Part shown: in pieces, positions 8,951 to 17,119 of the stretch
Position numbering within the stretch: the first letter of the stretch is position 1
Layout of the letters: each line of letters starts with the position of its first letter
NCBI GenBank assembly: GCA_009691845.1
Contig: SIAJ01000011.1
Coordinates: 36,332 to 100,331 of the forward strand
DNA: 64,000 bases
Reading direction: 5' to 3'
From: Gemmataceae bacterium
GTDB lineage: Bacteria; Planctomycetota; Planctomycetia; Gemmatales; Gemmataceae
Translations under genes and position numbers: made by a program
Notes under the pieces: generated by a model
The model's database searches: none
Told to the model about the DNA's origin: nothing
What the model saw: the letters and a program-made list of their open reading frames with translations, nothing else

Positions 8951-10732
8951 ATGCGAACCACCCTGCTATGCGCTCTATTGGTGAGTTTCCTAGGGCTCTT
9001 CGGGTATGTGGAACTCGCAGCTCAACCAAAGGCCGAGGTGCCTCCTGTGAAGCCCCAGGCACTCCCGAAAAAAGGAGGCAAGGTTGCTGAAGAGAAAAAG
9101 GACGATGCCTTCGACCAGGTCAAAGTCGACCAGGAAACCATCCAGTCGGCCGGATACTCGGACGATGTGAAATCACTGACCGATTTCTTCAAAAATCACA
9201 CAGTGACCGAGGCCGACAAGGCTCGCATCTCCGCGTTCATCAAGAAACTAGGCGAGGAGTCTTTTGAATCCCGCGAGCAAGCATCCGAGGATCTTTCGAA
9301 GAGTGGCGTTCCTGCGATCGCCCTTTTGCGTTCGGCCCAAAACGCGAAGGATGCCGATCCAGAAATCGTGCGTCGCTGCGAACTCGCTCTTAAAATCATC
9401 GAAAAAGTCCCGACGCGATCACTGGCGATCGCCTCCGCTCGCTTGCTGGCAACGAAAAACGAAGATGGCATGACAGGCGCTCTACTGGGGTATCTCCCCT
9501 TAGCAGACGAAGAATCCGTGACCGACGAGATTCGCAACACTCTGGCGGCCCTCGCAATTCGCGGTGGCAAACCCGACAAGACCCTCGAATCGGCACTCGA
9601 AAATAAATCCATTTTGATCCGTGGGGCGGCGGCCGAGGCGTTCGCCCGGGCGAACGATAAGACGAGCCGGGCCAAGATGAAGGAATTCCTCAACAAGGAG
9701 GTTGAAAACGAGGTAAAACTTCTGATCGCATTGGCTCTCGTCAATAACGGACGCGATAAGGAAATCGTTCCGAGCGTGATCAAGTTGATGGCCGATGTCC
9801 CGAGCGAAAAAGGCTGGCGGGCCGAAGAACTCATGTGGCGGATCGCCGGCGAAGATGGCCCACCCGTCTCGCTCGGCGGGGACAAAGCGAACAATGAAAA
9901 GGCACGGGATGAGTGGAAAAAATGGTGGGACGCCAACGAGAAGAAGGTCGATCTCGCCAAACTGGATCAGGAATCGTCCTACGGGTTGACCATCGTCTGC
10001 GAATCGCCTCGCGCTGGCGGCCTGGGCCGAATTGTCGCACTGGGCGGTGACGGCAAGGAACGTTGGAGCGTGAAGGGCCTGAACTGGCCAATGGATGCAG
10101 TGCCTCTCGCGGGCAAGAAAATCCTAATTGCCGAACACAATCGCAATCGCATCTTCGAGAAGGAGATCGACGGCAAGGAAATCTGGAGCGAGAACATCAA
10201 TCAACCGGTGAGTGTCGGCCGATTGCCGAATGGCACAACCTGGGCTGTAGGTCGCAACCAGATCATCGAGTGGGAGCGAGGGGACAAGTCCGGCAAGAAG
10301 CAGGAATTCACCTTCCTTCGCAACGAGTACGACATCGTCGCCGGCAATCGCCTGAAGAACGGCGAATACGTACTGCTCACGCAAAATCAGCAACTGTTGA
10401 AGGTCGATCGCAAAGGTGCGATCACCAAGTCCCACGGCGTCGGCGGCAACGGCGTGAACTACTACGCAACCGTGGATGTTCTGCCAACCGGCAAGGTGCT
10501 GGTCACGCTCATGAATAGCATCACCGAGTACGATCTCGAAACCGGTAAGGCTGGCACCAGCTTTCCTTTCCAGAACGCCACCACGGCCGTGCGACTTCGC
10601 AACGGCAACACAATCGTTGGCCATCAGAACAACGGCAAGATCGTGGAACTCGACAAAGAAGGCAAGCCGACGAAGTGGGAGCATAAAGGAGCGGACGCTT
10701 CATATCGGCCGTTCCGGGCTTTCAAGCGATAG
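8951..10732 (+). CDS. exported HEAT-repeat and beta-propeller protein
   Basis: This 593-residue protein has a signal peptide (MRTTLLCALLVSFLGLFGYV). HEAT-like helices occupy about 70-330, where a segment of the type ESREQASEDLSKSGVPAIAL is typical of planctomycete HEAT proteins. A PQQ/NHL-like beta-propeller follows from about 350 to 590, with repeated 'RLPNGTTWAVGRNQIIEW'-style blades. I chose ATG 8951 because AGGGGAG precedes it; upstream ATGs have no such site. It probably acts outside the cytoplasm as a binding scaffold; no catalytic motif is visible. A stem-loop follows the gene and separates it from the converging DinB gene. Confidence 0.75.
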   Translation: MRTTLLCALLVSFLGLFGYVELAAQPKAEVPPVKPQALPKKGGKVAEEKKDDAFDQVKVDQETIQSAGYSDDVKSLTDFFKNHTVTEADKARISAFIKKLGEESFESREQASEDLSKSGVPAIALLRSAQNAKDADPEIVRRCELALKIIEKVPTRSLAIASARLLATKNEDGMTGALLGYLPLADEESVTDEIRNTLAALAIRGGKPDKTLESALENKSILIRGAAAEAFARANDKTSRAKMKEFLNKEVENEVKLLIALALVNNGRDKEIVPSVIKLMADVPSEKGWRAEELMWRIAGEDGPPVSLGGDKANNEKARDEWKKWWDANEKKVDLAKLDQESSYGLTIVCESPRAGGLGRIVALGGDGKERWSVKGLNWPMDAVPLAGKKILIAEHNRNRIFEKEIDGKEIWSENINQPVSVGRLPNGTTWAVGRNQIIEWERGDKSGKKQEFTFLRNEYDIVAGNRLKNGEYVLLTQNQQLLKVDRKGAITKSHGVGGNGVNYYATVDVLPTGKVLVTLMNSITEYDLETGKAGTSFPFQNATTAVRLRNGNTIVGHQNNGKIVELDKEGKPTKWEHKGADASYRPFRAFKR

Positions 10733-10752
10733 CGTTTTACAAATCGGCACCG

Positions 10753-10789
10753 AACAGAAGGCACATGGCGAATCCAGGTGGCTTCTGTT
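10753..10789. terminator. stem-loop between convergent genes
   Basis: Arms 10753-10768 and 10774-10789 pair at 14 of 16 positions around a five-base loop (AACAGAAG...CTTCTGTT). The right arm runs into the DinB stop codon. It lies between the convergent HEAT/propeller and DinB genes and could end transcription in both directions, although the U-tract is weak. Confidence 0.55.
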
Positions 10790-11252
10790 ATTTCCCCAGC
10801 ATCTTCCGCTTAGCCTCGATAAACTTCAAGTGATGACGCGGGTGATCGACATAAAGTTGCACGATCAAGGCCAGTGATTCAACCCCGCGTTCGGTGTGAT
10901 TCCCCGTCTGCGACCATGCCGCATCGGGAACGTTGCGGAGAATTTGTGCCATAACCAGTCGATTCAAGCGAAACAAGTCACAGGCTAGCTTGGCATCGAC
11001 GTGATGATAGCCGATTTTCTGAGCGTACAGAGTCTCGTCGTAAGCCATCAACGTTGGGGGAGTGGGCCCAGCGATCACACGTTTCATGCGGTCAGAAGCG
11101 ATCAGATCGGAATCCAACACGTGCATGATGACCTGCTGAATGCTCCAAGTACCCGGTATCGGAAAACTGGTTAACTCTTCACAAGAAAGCCCGGCAATCG
11201 CCTGCGAAAGAATCTTGGCATCGGCCTCGTACTGAGCGATGAATGATTCCAT
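10788..11252 (-). CDS. DinB-family protein
   Basis: A 154-residue four-helix protein of the DinB/YfiT superfamily. The segment WSIQQVIMHVLDSDLIASDRM is the usual second helix with a metal-site His, and HPRHHLKFIE near the C-terminus supplies further His ligands (VDHPRHH). Members are metal-dependent thiol S-transferases or are uncharacterised. ATG 11252 (ESFIAQYEAD follows) is preferred over an upstream ATG that would place the start inside an inverted repeat. Substrate unknown. Confidence 0.75.
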   Translation of the reverse strand: MESFIAQYEADAKILSQAIAGLSCEELTSFPIPGTWSIQQVIMHVLDSDLIASDRMKRVIAGPTPPTLMAYDETLYAQKIGYHHVDAKLACDLFRLNRLVMAQILRNVPDAAWSQTGNHTERGVESLALIVQLYVDHPRHHLKFIEAKRKMLGK

Positions 11253-11277
11253 CTTCTGCACCAAGAGTTGGCGACAT

Positions 11278-11341
11278 CGGAGCCGCGACCGCAAGAGAGC
11301 GGTCAACTGAGGCTTTTGCCGTCCTTACGGTCGCGGCTCCG
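11278..11341. repeat. 14-bp perfect inverted repeat
   Basis: Arms 11278-11291 and 11328-11341 (CGGAGCCGCGACCG and its complement) are identical over 14 bases around a 36-base spacer. It lies between the CE15-like esterase stop and the DinB start, both on the minus strand. There is no T-run, so it may be a dispersed palindromic element rather than a classical terminator. Confidence 0.8.
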
Positions 11342-11351
11342 TCGTATTGGT

Positions 11352-12569
11352 TCAACGACCAAGGTGCTTCTCGGCAAATTCCCAAAACGCCCTCCAATCT
11401 TCCAGCGTCATCGAGTGTTTCCCGTCTCGAATGAAGTAGCCGAGTTTGCTGTCCAGCAGTTTCCCGAGGGGCGGCACCTCCTTCGCATCGAGTCCGCCTG
11501 CGTCGAGGAAGCGGTACACCGGGTCCGCAGCCTTTAGGACCTCGAACTGGCCGTCCGGGTTCGCCCACTGATCCTCTTTCGCGTTCGGGAACAACACGGG
11601 CCGTGGTGCGCACAAGGCGACTAGCGAGTGTTGATCGAATGGAATCCGCGAGGTATCCTCGTTGAACTGCTTGAAGTTCGTGTTGAACCAGTGCGGAAAG
11701 CGATCGTTGATCTGCTTGACGCTTTCGCCAATCTTGCCGCGACTCGGGGCCGTACCGCCGCAGCCGGCCTGAAGAGGAATCGTCATGGCAATCCGTTCGT
11801 CGAATGCCGCGGCGAGAAGCACGGTTTTCCCAAGGCGGGAATGGCCGACCGATATGATCCGCTTGGGATCGACCTCTTCCTTCAGGGTCACGAGGTAATC
11901 GACGCAGCGATGCACGGCCCAGGCCCAACAGGCGATGCTGGTGGTTTCCAGTTCCTTCGGCAAGAGCGGCCGAATGCCGCCACGCACGTCAGCCCGATCC
12001 GGATCGACTTCGCCTGGATAAAACGTTGCGACCGCGAAGCCCCGGTCGATCGACTGCTCCAGGTTCCAGGTGTCTTTATTCATGCCGCGACCGGCTTCCG
12101 TCGCTTTGCCTTCCTTGCCGTACAACCAGGCCGAAGTGACGGCAACCTTCGGGTCATCGGCGAGAGTATGGTTGCCGCTGAAATTCGGGCCGACAAAGCA
12201 CGCGGCCGGAGTCTTGCGGCCATTCGGCACAACGATCAGCAAGCGAAATTCATGGCCGGGCACCCCAGATAATGAGACTTCACGAAGAGTGGCTTTGCCG
12301 CCGAAGGCCTTGGGATCTTCGTGCAGAATCTTCGCCGTTATGCCCTTCGCGGGTGGGATCGTTCCGTACATGTAATGCTGGAATAGGGCCTTCAATTCCG
12401 GTCGCCGTTTGTCGAACCACTGCTCTTTCGTGGTAACTTTCGTGCCGTCGAACATCACGAGCGGGTTGGGCACATCCGGATTCTTCGGCAGGTCCTTCGG
12501 GTCCGGGAACGCGCCGGCCGATCGAGCGGCGAACAGAGTAAACAGAGAGAACATCGCGAGGTATCGCAT
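11352..12569 (-). CDS. exported CE15-like alpha/beta hydrolase (glucuronoyl esterase type)
   Basis: This 405-residue protein has a signal peptide (RYLAMFSLFTLFAARSAGA after the start Met). The nucleophile elbow is VGHSRLGKTV (S244), the form seen in bacterial CE15 enzymes whose fungal relatives have GCSRxGK. A C-terminal DGKHSMT segment supplies the likely catalytic His. Other matching pieces are GRKTPAACFVGPNFSGNHT and ETTSIACWAWAVHRCVDYL. CE15 enzymes cleave ester links between lignin and glucuronoxylan; here that activity is inferred. ATG 12569 is chosen because the signal peptide starts there; the frame upstream has no protein-like character. Confidence 0.82.
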   Translation of the reverse strand: MRYLAMFSLFTLFAARSAGAFPDPKDLPKNPDVPNPLVMFDGTKVTTKEQWFDKRRPELKALFQHYMYGTIPPAKGITAKILHEDPKAFGGKATLREVSLSGVPGHEFRLLIVVPNGRKTPAACFVGPNFSGNHTLADDPKVAVTSAWLYGKEGKATEAGRGMNKDTWNLEQSIDRGFAVATFYPGEVDPDRADVRGGIRPLLPKELETTSIACWAWAVHRCVDYLVTLKEEVDPKRIISVGHSRLGKTVLLAAAFDERIAMTIPLQAGCGGTAPSRGKIGESVKQINDRFPHWFNTNFKQFNEDTSRIPFDQHSLVALCAPRPVLFPNAKEDQWANPDGQFEVLKAADPVYRFLDAGGLDAKEVPPLGKLLDSKLGYFIRDGKHSMTLEDWRAFWEFAEKHLGR

Positions 12570-12668
12570 GGTGGTGAAACTCCATTGGGACGGGCTGAGT
12601 CTACGCGAGCCCGCCTCCCGTTGCAAACGCCCTTGAACAGGATAGGCCTTTTTCGCTATGAATCTGTA

Positions 12669-12893
12669 ATGAGCGATCCGACCAAACCATTCTCGATCTG
12701 GCCTTGGGTCTTCCGCTTCGTGCTGATGGCGATAGCCTTGTCGGCCCCTTTTGTTACCATCTGGGCGTTTACCCACCCGAAAACTCCTGATCCGCAGCTA
12801 GATATTAGCGGAGCCGAGATAAAGAATCAGCTCAAGCGGGAACGAAGCCGGCAGGTCCCTCGACAAGATACGCCCTACGAGAAGCGTCCCTGA
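12669..12893 (+). CDS. small single-span membrane protein
   Basis: A 74-residue ORF starting MSDPTKPFSIWPWVFR, with one hydrophobic helix (about 13-36, FVLMAIALSAPFVTIWAF) and a charged C-terminal tail (QLKRERSRQVPRQDTP). It sits divergently from the esterase and converges on tsaE. No clear ribosome-binding site. The clean TM/tail layout makes it plausible, but it is short and I recognise no family. Confidence 0.45.
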   Translation: MSDPTKPFSIWPWVFRFVLMAIALSAPFVTIWAFTHPKTPDPQLDISGAEIKNQLKRERSRQVPRQDTPYEKRP

Positions 12894-12925
12894 TTCCTTC
12901 GCACGAGGACGTGTCCAGACACTTG

Positions 12926-13396
12926 TCAGACTCCCGGCCCGAGATTCTGCAAGAGCATGAGATACCGCTCGCCCACCGCGATCAAATTCATTCGCCGAGC
13001 ATTTTCGCCGACCACCTCTAGGCGAATCGTGAGTCTGTCCGCGGGCAAAGCAGCCTCCACGCGGTCGGCCCACTCGATCAGGCAGACGCCCCCAGCTTCG
13101 TAGTATTCGTTCACGCCGAGATCGAGGAACGCGTCCGGTCCACTCAGGCGATACGCATCAAAGTGGAAGATCGATAAGCGAGCCGGATATTCGTGAATCA
13201 GCGTGAACGTGGGGCTTGTGACGGCAACCGGATTGGCGATGCCCAGTCCCTCAGCGATAGCCCGCGAGAGATGCGTTTTTCCGGCGCCAAGTGGGCCGTT
13301 CAGGGCAATCACGGCATTCGGGAAAAGCAAGTCACCGAGTCGGCGACCGAAGGCCTCGGTCGCCGCAAGGTTCTCGAGATCGAAATTCGCTGTCAC
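12926..13396 (-). CDS. tsaE: tRNA threonylcarbamoyladenosine biosynthesis ATPase
   Basis: TsaE (YjeE) is the ATPase that works with TsaB and TsaD to make t6A in tRNAs reading ANN codons. The 156 residues match the usual length. Walker A is GPLGAGKTH (about 34-42). The family motifs VTSPTFTLIHEY, HFDAYRL and LIEWADR are all present. Its start overlaps the stop of the upstream heavy-metal-binding protein gene by four bases (ATGA), so the two are translationally coupled although unrelated in function. Confidence 0.95.
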   Translation of the reverse strand: MTANFDLENLAATEAFGRRLGDLLFPNAVIALNGPLGAGKTHLSRAIAEGLGIANPVAVTSPTFTLIHEYPARLSIFHFDAYRLSGPDAFLDLGVNEYYEAGGVCLIEWADRVEAALPADRLTIRLEVVGENARRMNLIAVGERYLMLLQNLGPGV

Positions 13397-13920
13397 TTTA
13401 CTTTCGCATGAAAGCCAGCCGCATTCAGGGCCTTGATAACGGCTTCGGCATCAAACTCGCCGGTGACATCAAAAGTGGTCATCTTGTTGACCACAGTGTC
13501 GCCCTTCACGCCTTCGACTTTTTTCAGCGTGTTCTTGAGTGCACTCGTGCAAGCGCCACAGCAGTTGTGAACACCAGTGATCGTCAGGGTCTTCACTTGG
13601 CCCTTTTTCACGCCGCTATCGTCCTTGACAGTCACGTCCTTGCTATCCGTCTTGCCGTGGAAGCCACCGGCGGCCAGGGCGTCGATCGCCTTCTGGGCAG
13701 TGGCATCGTCCTTGGCGGTGATCGTAATGCTCTTGGCCTTCTGATCGCACTTGCCCGTCACGCCTTCGATGCCCTTGAGGATCGCACCGGCATCCCGAAC
13801 GCAAGCGGGGCAGCAGATGTGCGTGTCCGAGAGAACGACCTTCGTCTCGGCACGTGCGAAGCCGCTCGATGCGAGGAGCAGGGCCGCGGCAGAAAGAACT
13901 ACAAGTCTGGCGAGTTTCAT
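13393..13920 (-). CDS. exported protein with two heavy-metal-associated domains
   Basis: This 175-residue protein has a signal peptide (KLARLVVLSAAALLLASSGF). It carries two ferredoxin-like HMA modules: the first with THICCPACVRD (about 33-43), the second with GVHNCCGACTSAL (about 116-128). Each has C-C-x-x-C, one Cys more than the normal CxxC metal site. The mature protein should sit outside the cytoplasm and bind Cu(I) or another soft metal; binding is inferred from the motif. It overlaps tsaE by four bases. No copper ATPase is nearby. Confidence 0.82.
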   Translation of the reverse strand: MKLARLVVLSAAALLLASSGFARAETKVVLSDTHICCPACVRDAGAILKGIEGVTGKCDQKAKSITITAKDDATAQKAIDALAAGGFHGKTDSKDVTVKDDSGVKKGQVKTLTITGVHNCCGACTSALKNTLKKVEGVKGDTVVNKMTTFDVTGEFDAEAVIKALNAAGFHAKVK

Positions 13921-14000
13921 GAATTCATCCTTTGGAAGAGTTGGGCGAGGTTAGGTGAGGATGAAATCTTAGTAGATGAATCGAAATCCAGCAATGCTGG

Positions 14001-14366
14001 CTACTTACCACGGCTCGCAGGTTCCAGGGTCACAGTCACAAAACCAGCCGATTTGGCTATATCCATCAATTCGATCAATCGGTGGTACGGCGAATCATTG
14101 GCCGCTCGAATGAGTATCGAGGGAGACGCAGGAACACGATTTAATTTCGCCGCCCGTTCCTGTCGCTCGCGTTCGTTAACCAAGGTTTTCTTGATCTCCG
14201 CAGGGTCTGAAATTGCCTTCTGGCCGTTGGGCACAACGTCGCCGTTGGCCTTCAATTCGACAATCGTCGGGTCAGTGCTGGGACGCTCAGGAAGTGCCGG
14301 AGCACCCGCAGCGATGGACGAAGAGATCGCGGCGAGTGCAACTGCTCGAAACGAATCCAATCCCAT
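14001..14366 (-). CDS. ExbD/TolR-like periplasmic domain protein
   Basis: A 121-residue protein with a weak signal-like N-terminus (FRAVALAAISSSIAAGAPAL). The C-terminal part, SILIRAANDSPYHRLIELMD with a following strand, looks like the periplasmic domain of ExbD/TolR, where 'I+AD...Y..++++MD' is characteristic. Normal ExbD has a cytoplasmic start and a true transmembrane helix with an essential Asp; here the helix is weak and has no such Asp. I start at ATG 14366, preceded by GCGGAGA. It follows prfB by 33 bases. No ExbB/TolQ is nearby. Function uncertain. Confidence 0.6.
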   Translation of the reverse strand: MGLDSFRAVALAAISSSIAAGAPALPERPSTDPTIVELKANGDVVPNGQKAISDPAEIKKTLVNERERQERAAKLNRVPASPSILIRAANDSPYHRLIELMDIAKSAGFVTVTLEPASRGK

Positions 14367-14399
14367 GATTTCTCCGCTTCTCACGAGCTACTTACTCGA

Positions 14400-15516
14400 T
14401 TACTTTTTCTTCTTGTGTACCTTCTCCGTCTTGTGTCGCAAATAAGCGTGCATGAATTCATCCAGATCGCCGTCGAGAACTTTTATCACTGCCGGCGTCT
14501 TGACTTCAATTCCTTCCCGTTCATCTCGTACCAGCGTATACGGCTGAAACACGTACGAACGAATCTGGCTGCCGAAGGCGATTTCGCCCTTGGCGTCGTA
14601 ACGGTGCGCAATTTCGCCGAGCCTTTTCTGCTCCTCGATCATGTAGAGCCGGGCCTTGATCAACTTCAGGGCATTGTCGTAGTTCTTGTACTGGCTTCGT
14701 TCTGTTCGGCTTTCGCCGCGAACACCCGACTTGTGAATAAGCCGTACGCCGGACTGCGTCTTATTCTGATGCTGTCCGCCTGGACCACCGGAGCAGAATG
14801 TCTGCATGATCAGTTCGGATTCGTTGACTTCGATCACGATATCTTCGTCTAGTTCCGGCACCACATCAACGGCCGCGAACGAGGTTTGGCGAGTGTCGCC
14901 TGAACCGAACGGACTAATGCGGACGAGACGATGCACGCCGACTTCGCTTTGCATGTAGCCGTATGCGTATTCGCCAATGATCTTGAACGTGACGCTTTGA
15001 ATCCCCGCTTCCAGATTGGGCTCGATGTCCTGTTCTTCGAAGGAAAATCCATGCGATTGAGCCCAGCGCATGTACATCCGATAGAGTGCCCCGGCCCAGT
15101 CGCAGGCATCGGTCCCACCCGCCCCGGGCTTGATCGAAACAATGGCATTCGACGAATCATTGCGACCGGACATCATGGCCATGAGTTCGAATTTCTCGAA
15201 CAACATGCTGGCCCGATCGACCTCGCCGTTCAACTCGCCTTCCAGGCTCGCGTCTTCCTCGGAGAGTTCAACGAGAGCGTGAACATCGTTAATCGCGGCC
15301 GTGACCTCTTCGTACGGCTTGAGCAAGGCGTTCAGGGTTTTCTGGGCCTGGATGGTCTTTTGAGCCTTCTCCTGGTTGGTCCAAAATTCCGGCTCGCCCT
15401 GCATATTCACCAGGCGTTCGCGTTCTTTCAGTTTGCTGGAGACATCAAAGAGAGTCCCGCAAAAAGACCAGGCGGGTGGTAAGATCATCGGTTCGGCGTC
15501 GAATTTCCGGGTTCAT
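14400..15516 (-). CDS. prfB: peptide chain release factor 2 (with +1 programmed frameshift)
   Basis: RF2 ends translation at UGA and UAA. The gene needs a +1 frameshift. Zero-frame ATG 15516, with AGGAG before it, encodes 23 residues ending in LRDSL, then meets an in-frame TGA at 15447-15445. Skipping one base continues as DVSSKLKERE to the stop at 14400, giving about 371 residues. The shift site CTT-TGA and a purine-rich GCGGGA just upstream match the classical autoregulated RF2 site. Downstream, the SPF stop-codon motif (RISPFGSG) and the GGQ loop (GGPGGQHQNKTQSG) are intact. A single-frame call starting near 15488 would have a false N-terminus. Confidence 0.95.
15445..15460 (-). promoter_or_regulatory. 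prfB: RF2 programmed +1 frameshift site
   Basis: On the minus strand, GCGGGA (15460-15455) precedes the slippery CTT (15450-15448) and in-frame TGA (15447-15445). When RF2 is scarce the ribosome slips on CTT into the +1 frame, so RF2 controls its own synthesis. Confidence 0.9.
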
Positions 15517-15599
15517 GTCCACTCCTGAGGGAATGTGCTACGCCGCGAAGGGCGTTGGTCATATTCTACAGACAATTCGTTGTGACACGAGGTTCAATC

Positions 15600-16325
15600 A
15601 TGTCGGCAGTCGCGGGTAAAGGGGTTCTGATCACCGGTGGCGGCAGCGGCGTCGGCCAGGCGGCCGCAAAAGCGTTCGCGGAGGCAGGTGCCAAAGTCGT
15701 GATCGCGGGTCGGGATGAGGCCAAGCTGAAGAAAGCGGCCGAAGGTATCCCCGGCATTTTCGTCCATGCTTGCGACGTCACGGAGCCGGAGGCCGTGGCA
15801 AAACTCGTAAAAGCCGCGACCGCGAAACTCAGCCGAATCGACATTCTCGTGAACAACGCCGGCACGAACATCAAGCCACGAAAAATGCGCGAACTGACGG
15901 TCGAGAACTGGAATCGGCTCGTTCGCACCAACCTCGACGGTGCGTTTTTCTGCATTCGCGAAGTGCTGCCGCAGATGATCGAACGGCAGGATGGTCTCAT
16001 CATCAACGTGAATTCGATATCCGGCAAACGGGCCTATCCGCTCGCTGGCGCGGGATACGCGGCCGGAAAATTCGGGCTGCACGCACTAGCAGGTTGTCTG
16101 GCGAGCGAGGAACTCGAGGCCGGCATTCGCGTCAGCAGCATCTATCCGGGCGAGATCGACACGCCGATCCTGGAAGTGCGACCCGTGCCCGTGACGGCCG
16201 AGCAACGAGCGAAGATCCTGAAACCCGAAGACGTCGCGTCGGCCGTCTTGTGGGTCGCGGGCCTGCCAAAACATGTTTCGATCCCGGAGTTGATTATTAA
16301 ACCGACTTCTCAGCAGTACTTCTAA
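15600..16325 (+). CDS. short-chain dehydrogenase/reductase
   Basis: Classical SDR of 241 residues. The nucleotide motif is TGGGSGVG (12-19), the structural motif is NNAG (85-88), and the active site holds Ser139/141 (VNSISG) with Y153-x3-K157 (YAAGK). ATG 15600 is preceded by GAGG. It acts in the cytoplasm with NAD(P)H on an unknown alcohol or ketone. The exported DUF1080 protein follows 13 bases later, suggesting cotranscription; DUF1080 proteins are linked to 3-keto-sugar metabolism, so a sugar substrate is conceivable but unproven. Confidence 0.9.
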   Translation: MSAVAGKGVLITGGGSGVGQAAAKAFAEAGAKVVIAGRDEAKLKKAAEGIPGIFVHACDVTEPEAVAKLVKAATAKLSRIDILVNNAGTNIKPRKMRELTVENWNRLVRTNLDGAFFCIREVLPQMIERQDGLIINVNSISGKRAYPLAGAGYAAGKFGLHALAGCLASEELEAGIRVSSIYPGEIDTPILEVRPVPVTAEQRAKILKPEDVASAVLWVAGLPKHVSIPELIIKPTSQQYF

Positions 16326-16338
16326 GAGGAACTCTCCA

Positions 16339-17067
16339 ATGAAACGATCACTGTGGATTGCGATGCTACTGGCAGCCCCAGCGCTGGCTGCGGACAACAC
16401 GCCCCCGGAAGGCTTTACCGCCCTCTTCAACGGCAAGGACCTATCCGGATGGCAGGGCCATATCACCGTGAAGGAGCGTGTCGACGTGAAAGGCGAGGCA
16501 CTATCCAAACTTAAGAGTGACCGCCAAAAGTTGATGGAAGCAACGTGGTCTGTGAAGGATGGCGTGATTCTCCACGTGCCTAAAGTGAACGACAAGGGTC
16601 AAAAGTCGGGTTGCAGCCTGCAAACAATCAAGGATTTCGGCGACTTCGAGTGGCACATCGACTGGAAAATCGAGAAGGCCGGCGATAGCGGACTCTACCT
16701 GCGTGGGCAACCTCAGGTGCAAATCTGGGATTCAGAGAATCTGTCCAAGAATCTGGCGGCCGACGCGGGCACTGGTTCTGGCGGCCTGTGGAACAACCCG
16801 CTGCCCAAGGGTGTCGATCCGAAGAGTATTGGCAAAAACCCTCTGAAGAAAGCTGACAAGCCGGTCGGCGAGTGGAACACGTTCAAGATCGTAATGAAGG
16901 GGGACAAAGTGACGATCCACCTGAACGGCGAACTTGTCATCGATAAAGCGGCGCTGGCACCGTACAAGGGATTTAACGCGACAATGCCGGAGACTGGGCC
17001 GTTGGAATTGCAGTATCACGGCGACAAGCTGTGGTTCAAGAATATTTACATGAAGGAACTGAAGTAG
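16339..17067 (+). CDS. exported DUF1080 (3-keto-disaccharide hydrolase-like) protein
   Basis: A 242-residue protein with a signal peptide (KRSLWIAMLLAAPALA after the start Met) and the DUF1080 concanavalin-like fold: FTALFNGKDLSGWQG at the N-terminus, WSVKDGVI, then GLYLRGQPQVQIWDS and a closing ...LELQYHGDKLWFKNIYMKEL. Planctomycetes carry many such proteins; some are reported as 3-keto-disaccharide hydrolases. It is probably periplasmic or surface-bound. It follows the SDR by 13 bases and ends before a stem-loop facing rpsA. Confidence 0.9.
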   Translation: MKRSLWIAMLLAAPALAADNTPPEGFTALFNGKDLSGWQGHITVKERVDVKGEALSKLKSDRQKLMEATWSVKDGVILHVPKVNDKGQKSGCSLQTIKDFGDFEWHIDWKIEKAGDSGLYLRGQPQVQIWDSENLSKNLAADAGTGSGGLWNNPLPKGVDPKSIGKNPLKKADKPVGEWNTFKIVMKGDKVTIHLNGELVIDKAALAPYKGFNATMPETGPLELQYHGDKLWFKNIYMKELK

Positions 17068-17078
17068 TTTCCGCACGG

Positions 17079-17106
17079 GCGTATTGGTCAAGTTGGGCCA
17101 ATACGC
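17079..17106. terminator. stem-loop between convergent genes
   Basis: Perfect nine-base arms (GCGTATTGG, 17079-17087; CCAATACGC, 17098-17106) with a ten-base loop, lying between the convergent DUF1080 and ribosomal S1 genes. Likely bidirectional terminator, though there is no strong T-run. Confidence 0.55.
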
Positions 17107-17119
17107 ACTGTCGGAACAG

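Noticed and set aside
15445..15488. prfB frameshift as a pseudogene or sequencing error
   Set aside because: The CTT-TGA site, the upstream purine-rich element and the intact downstream gene match the well-known RF2 autoregulation.
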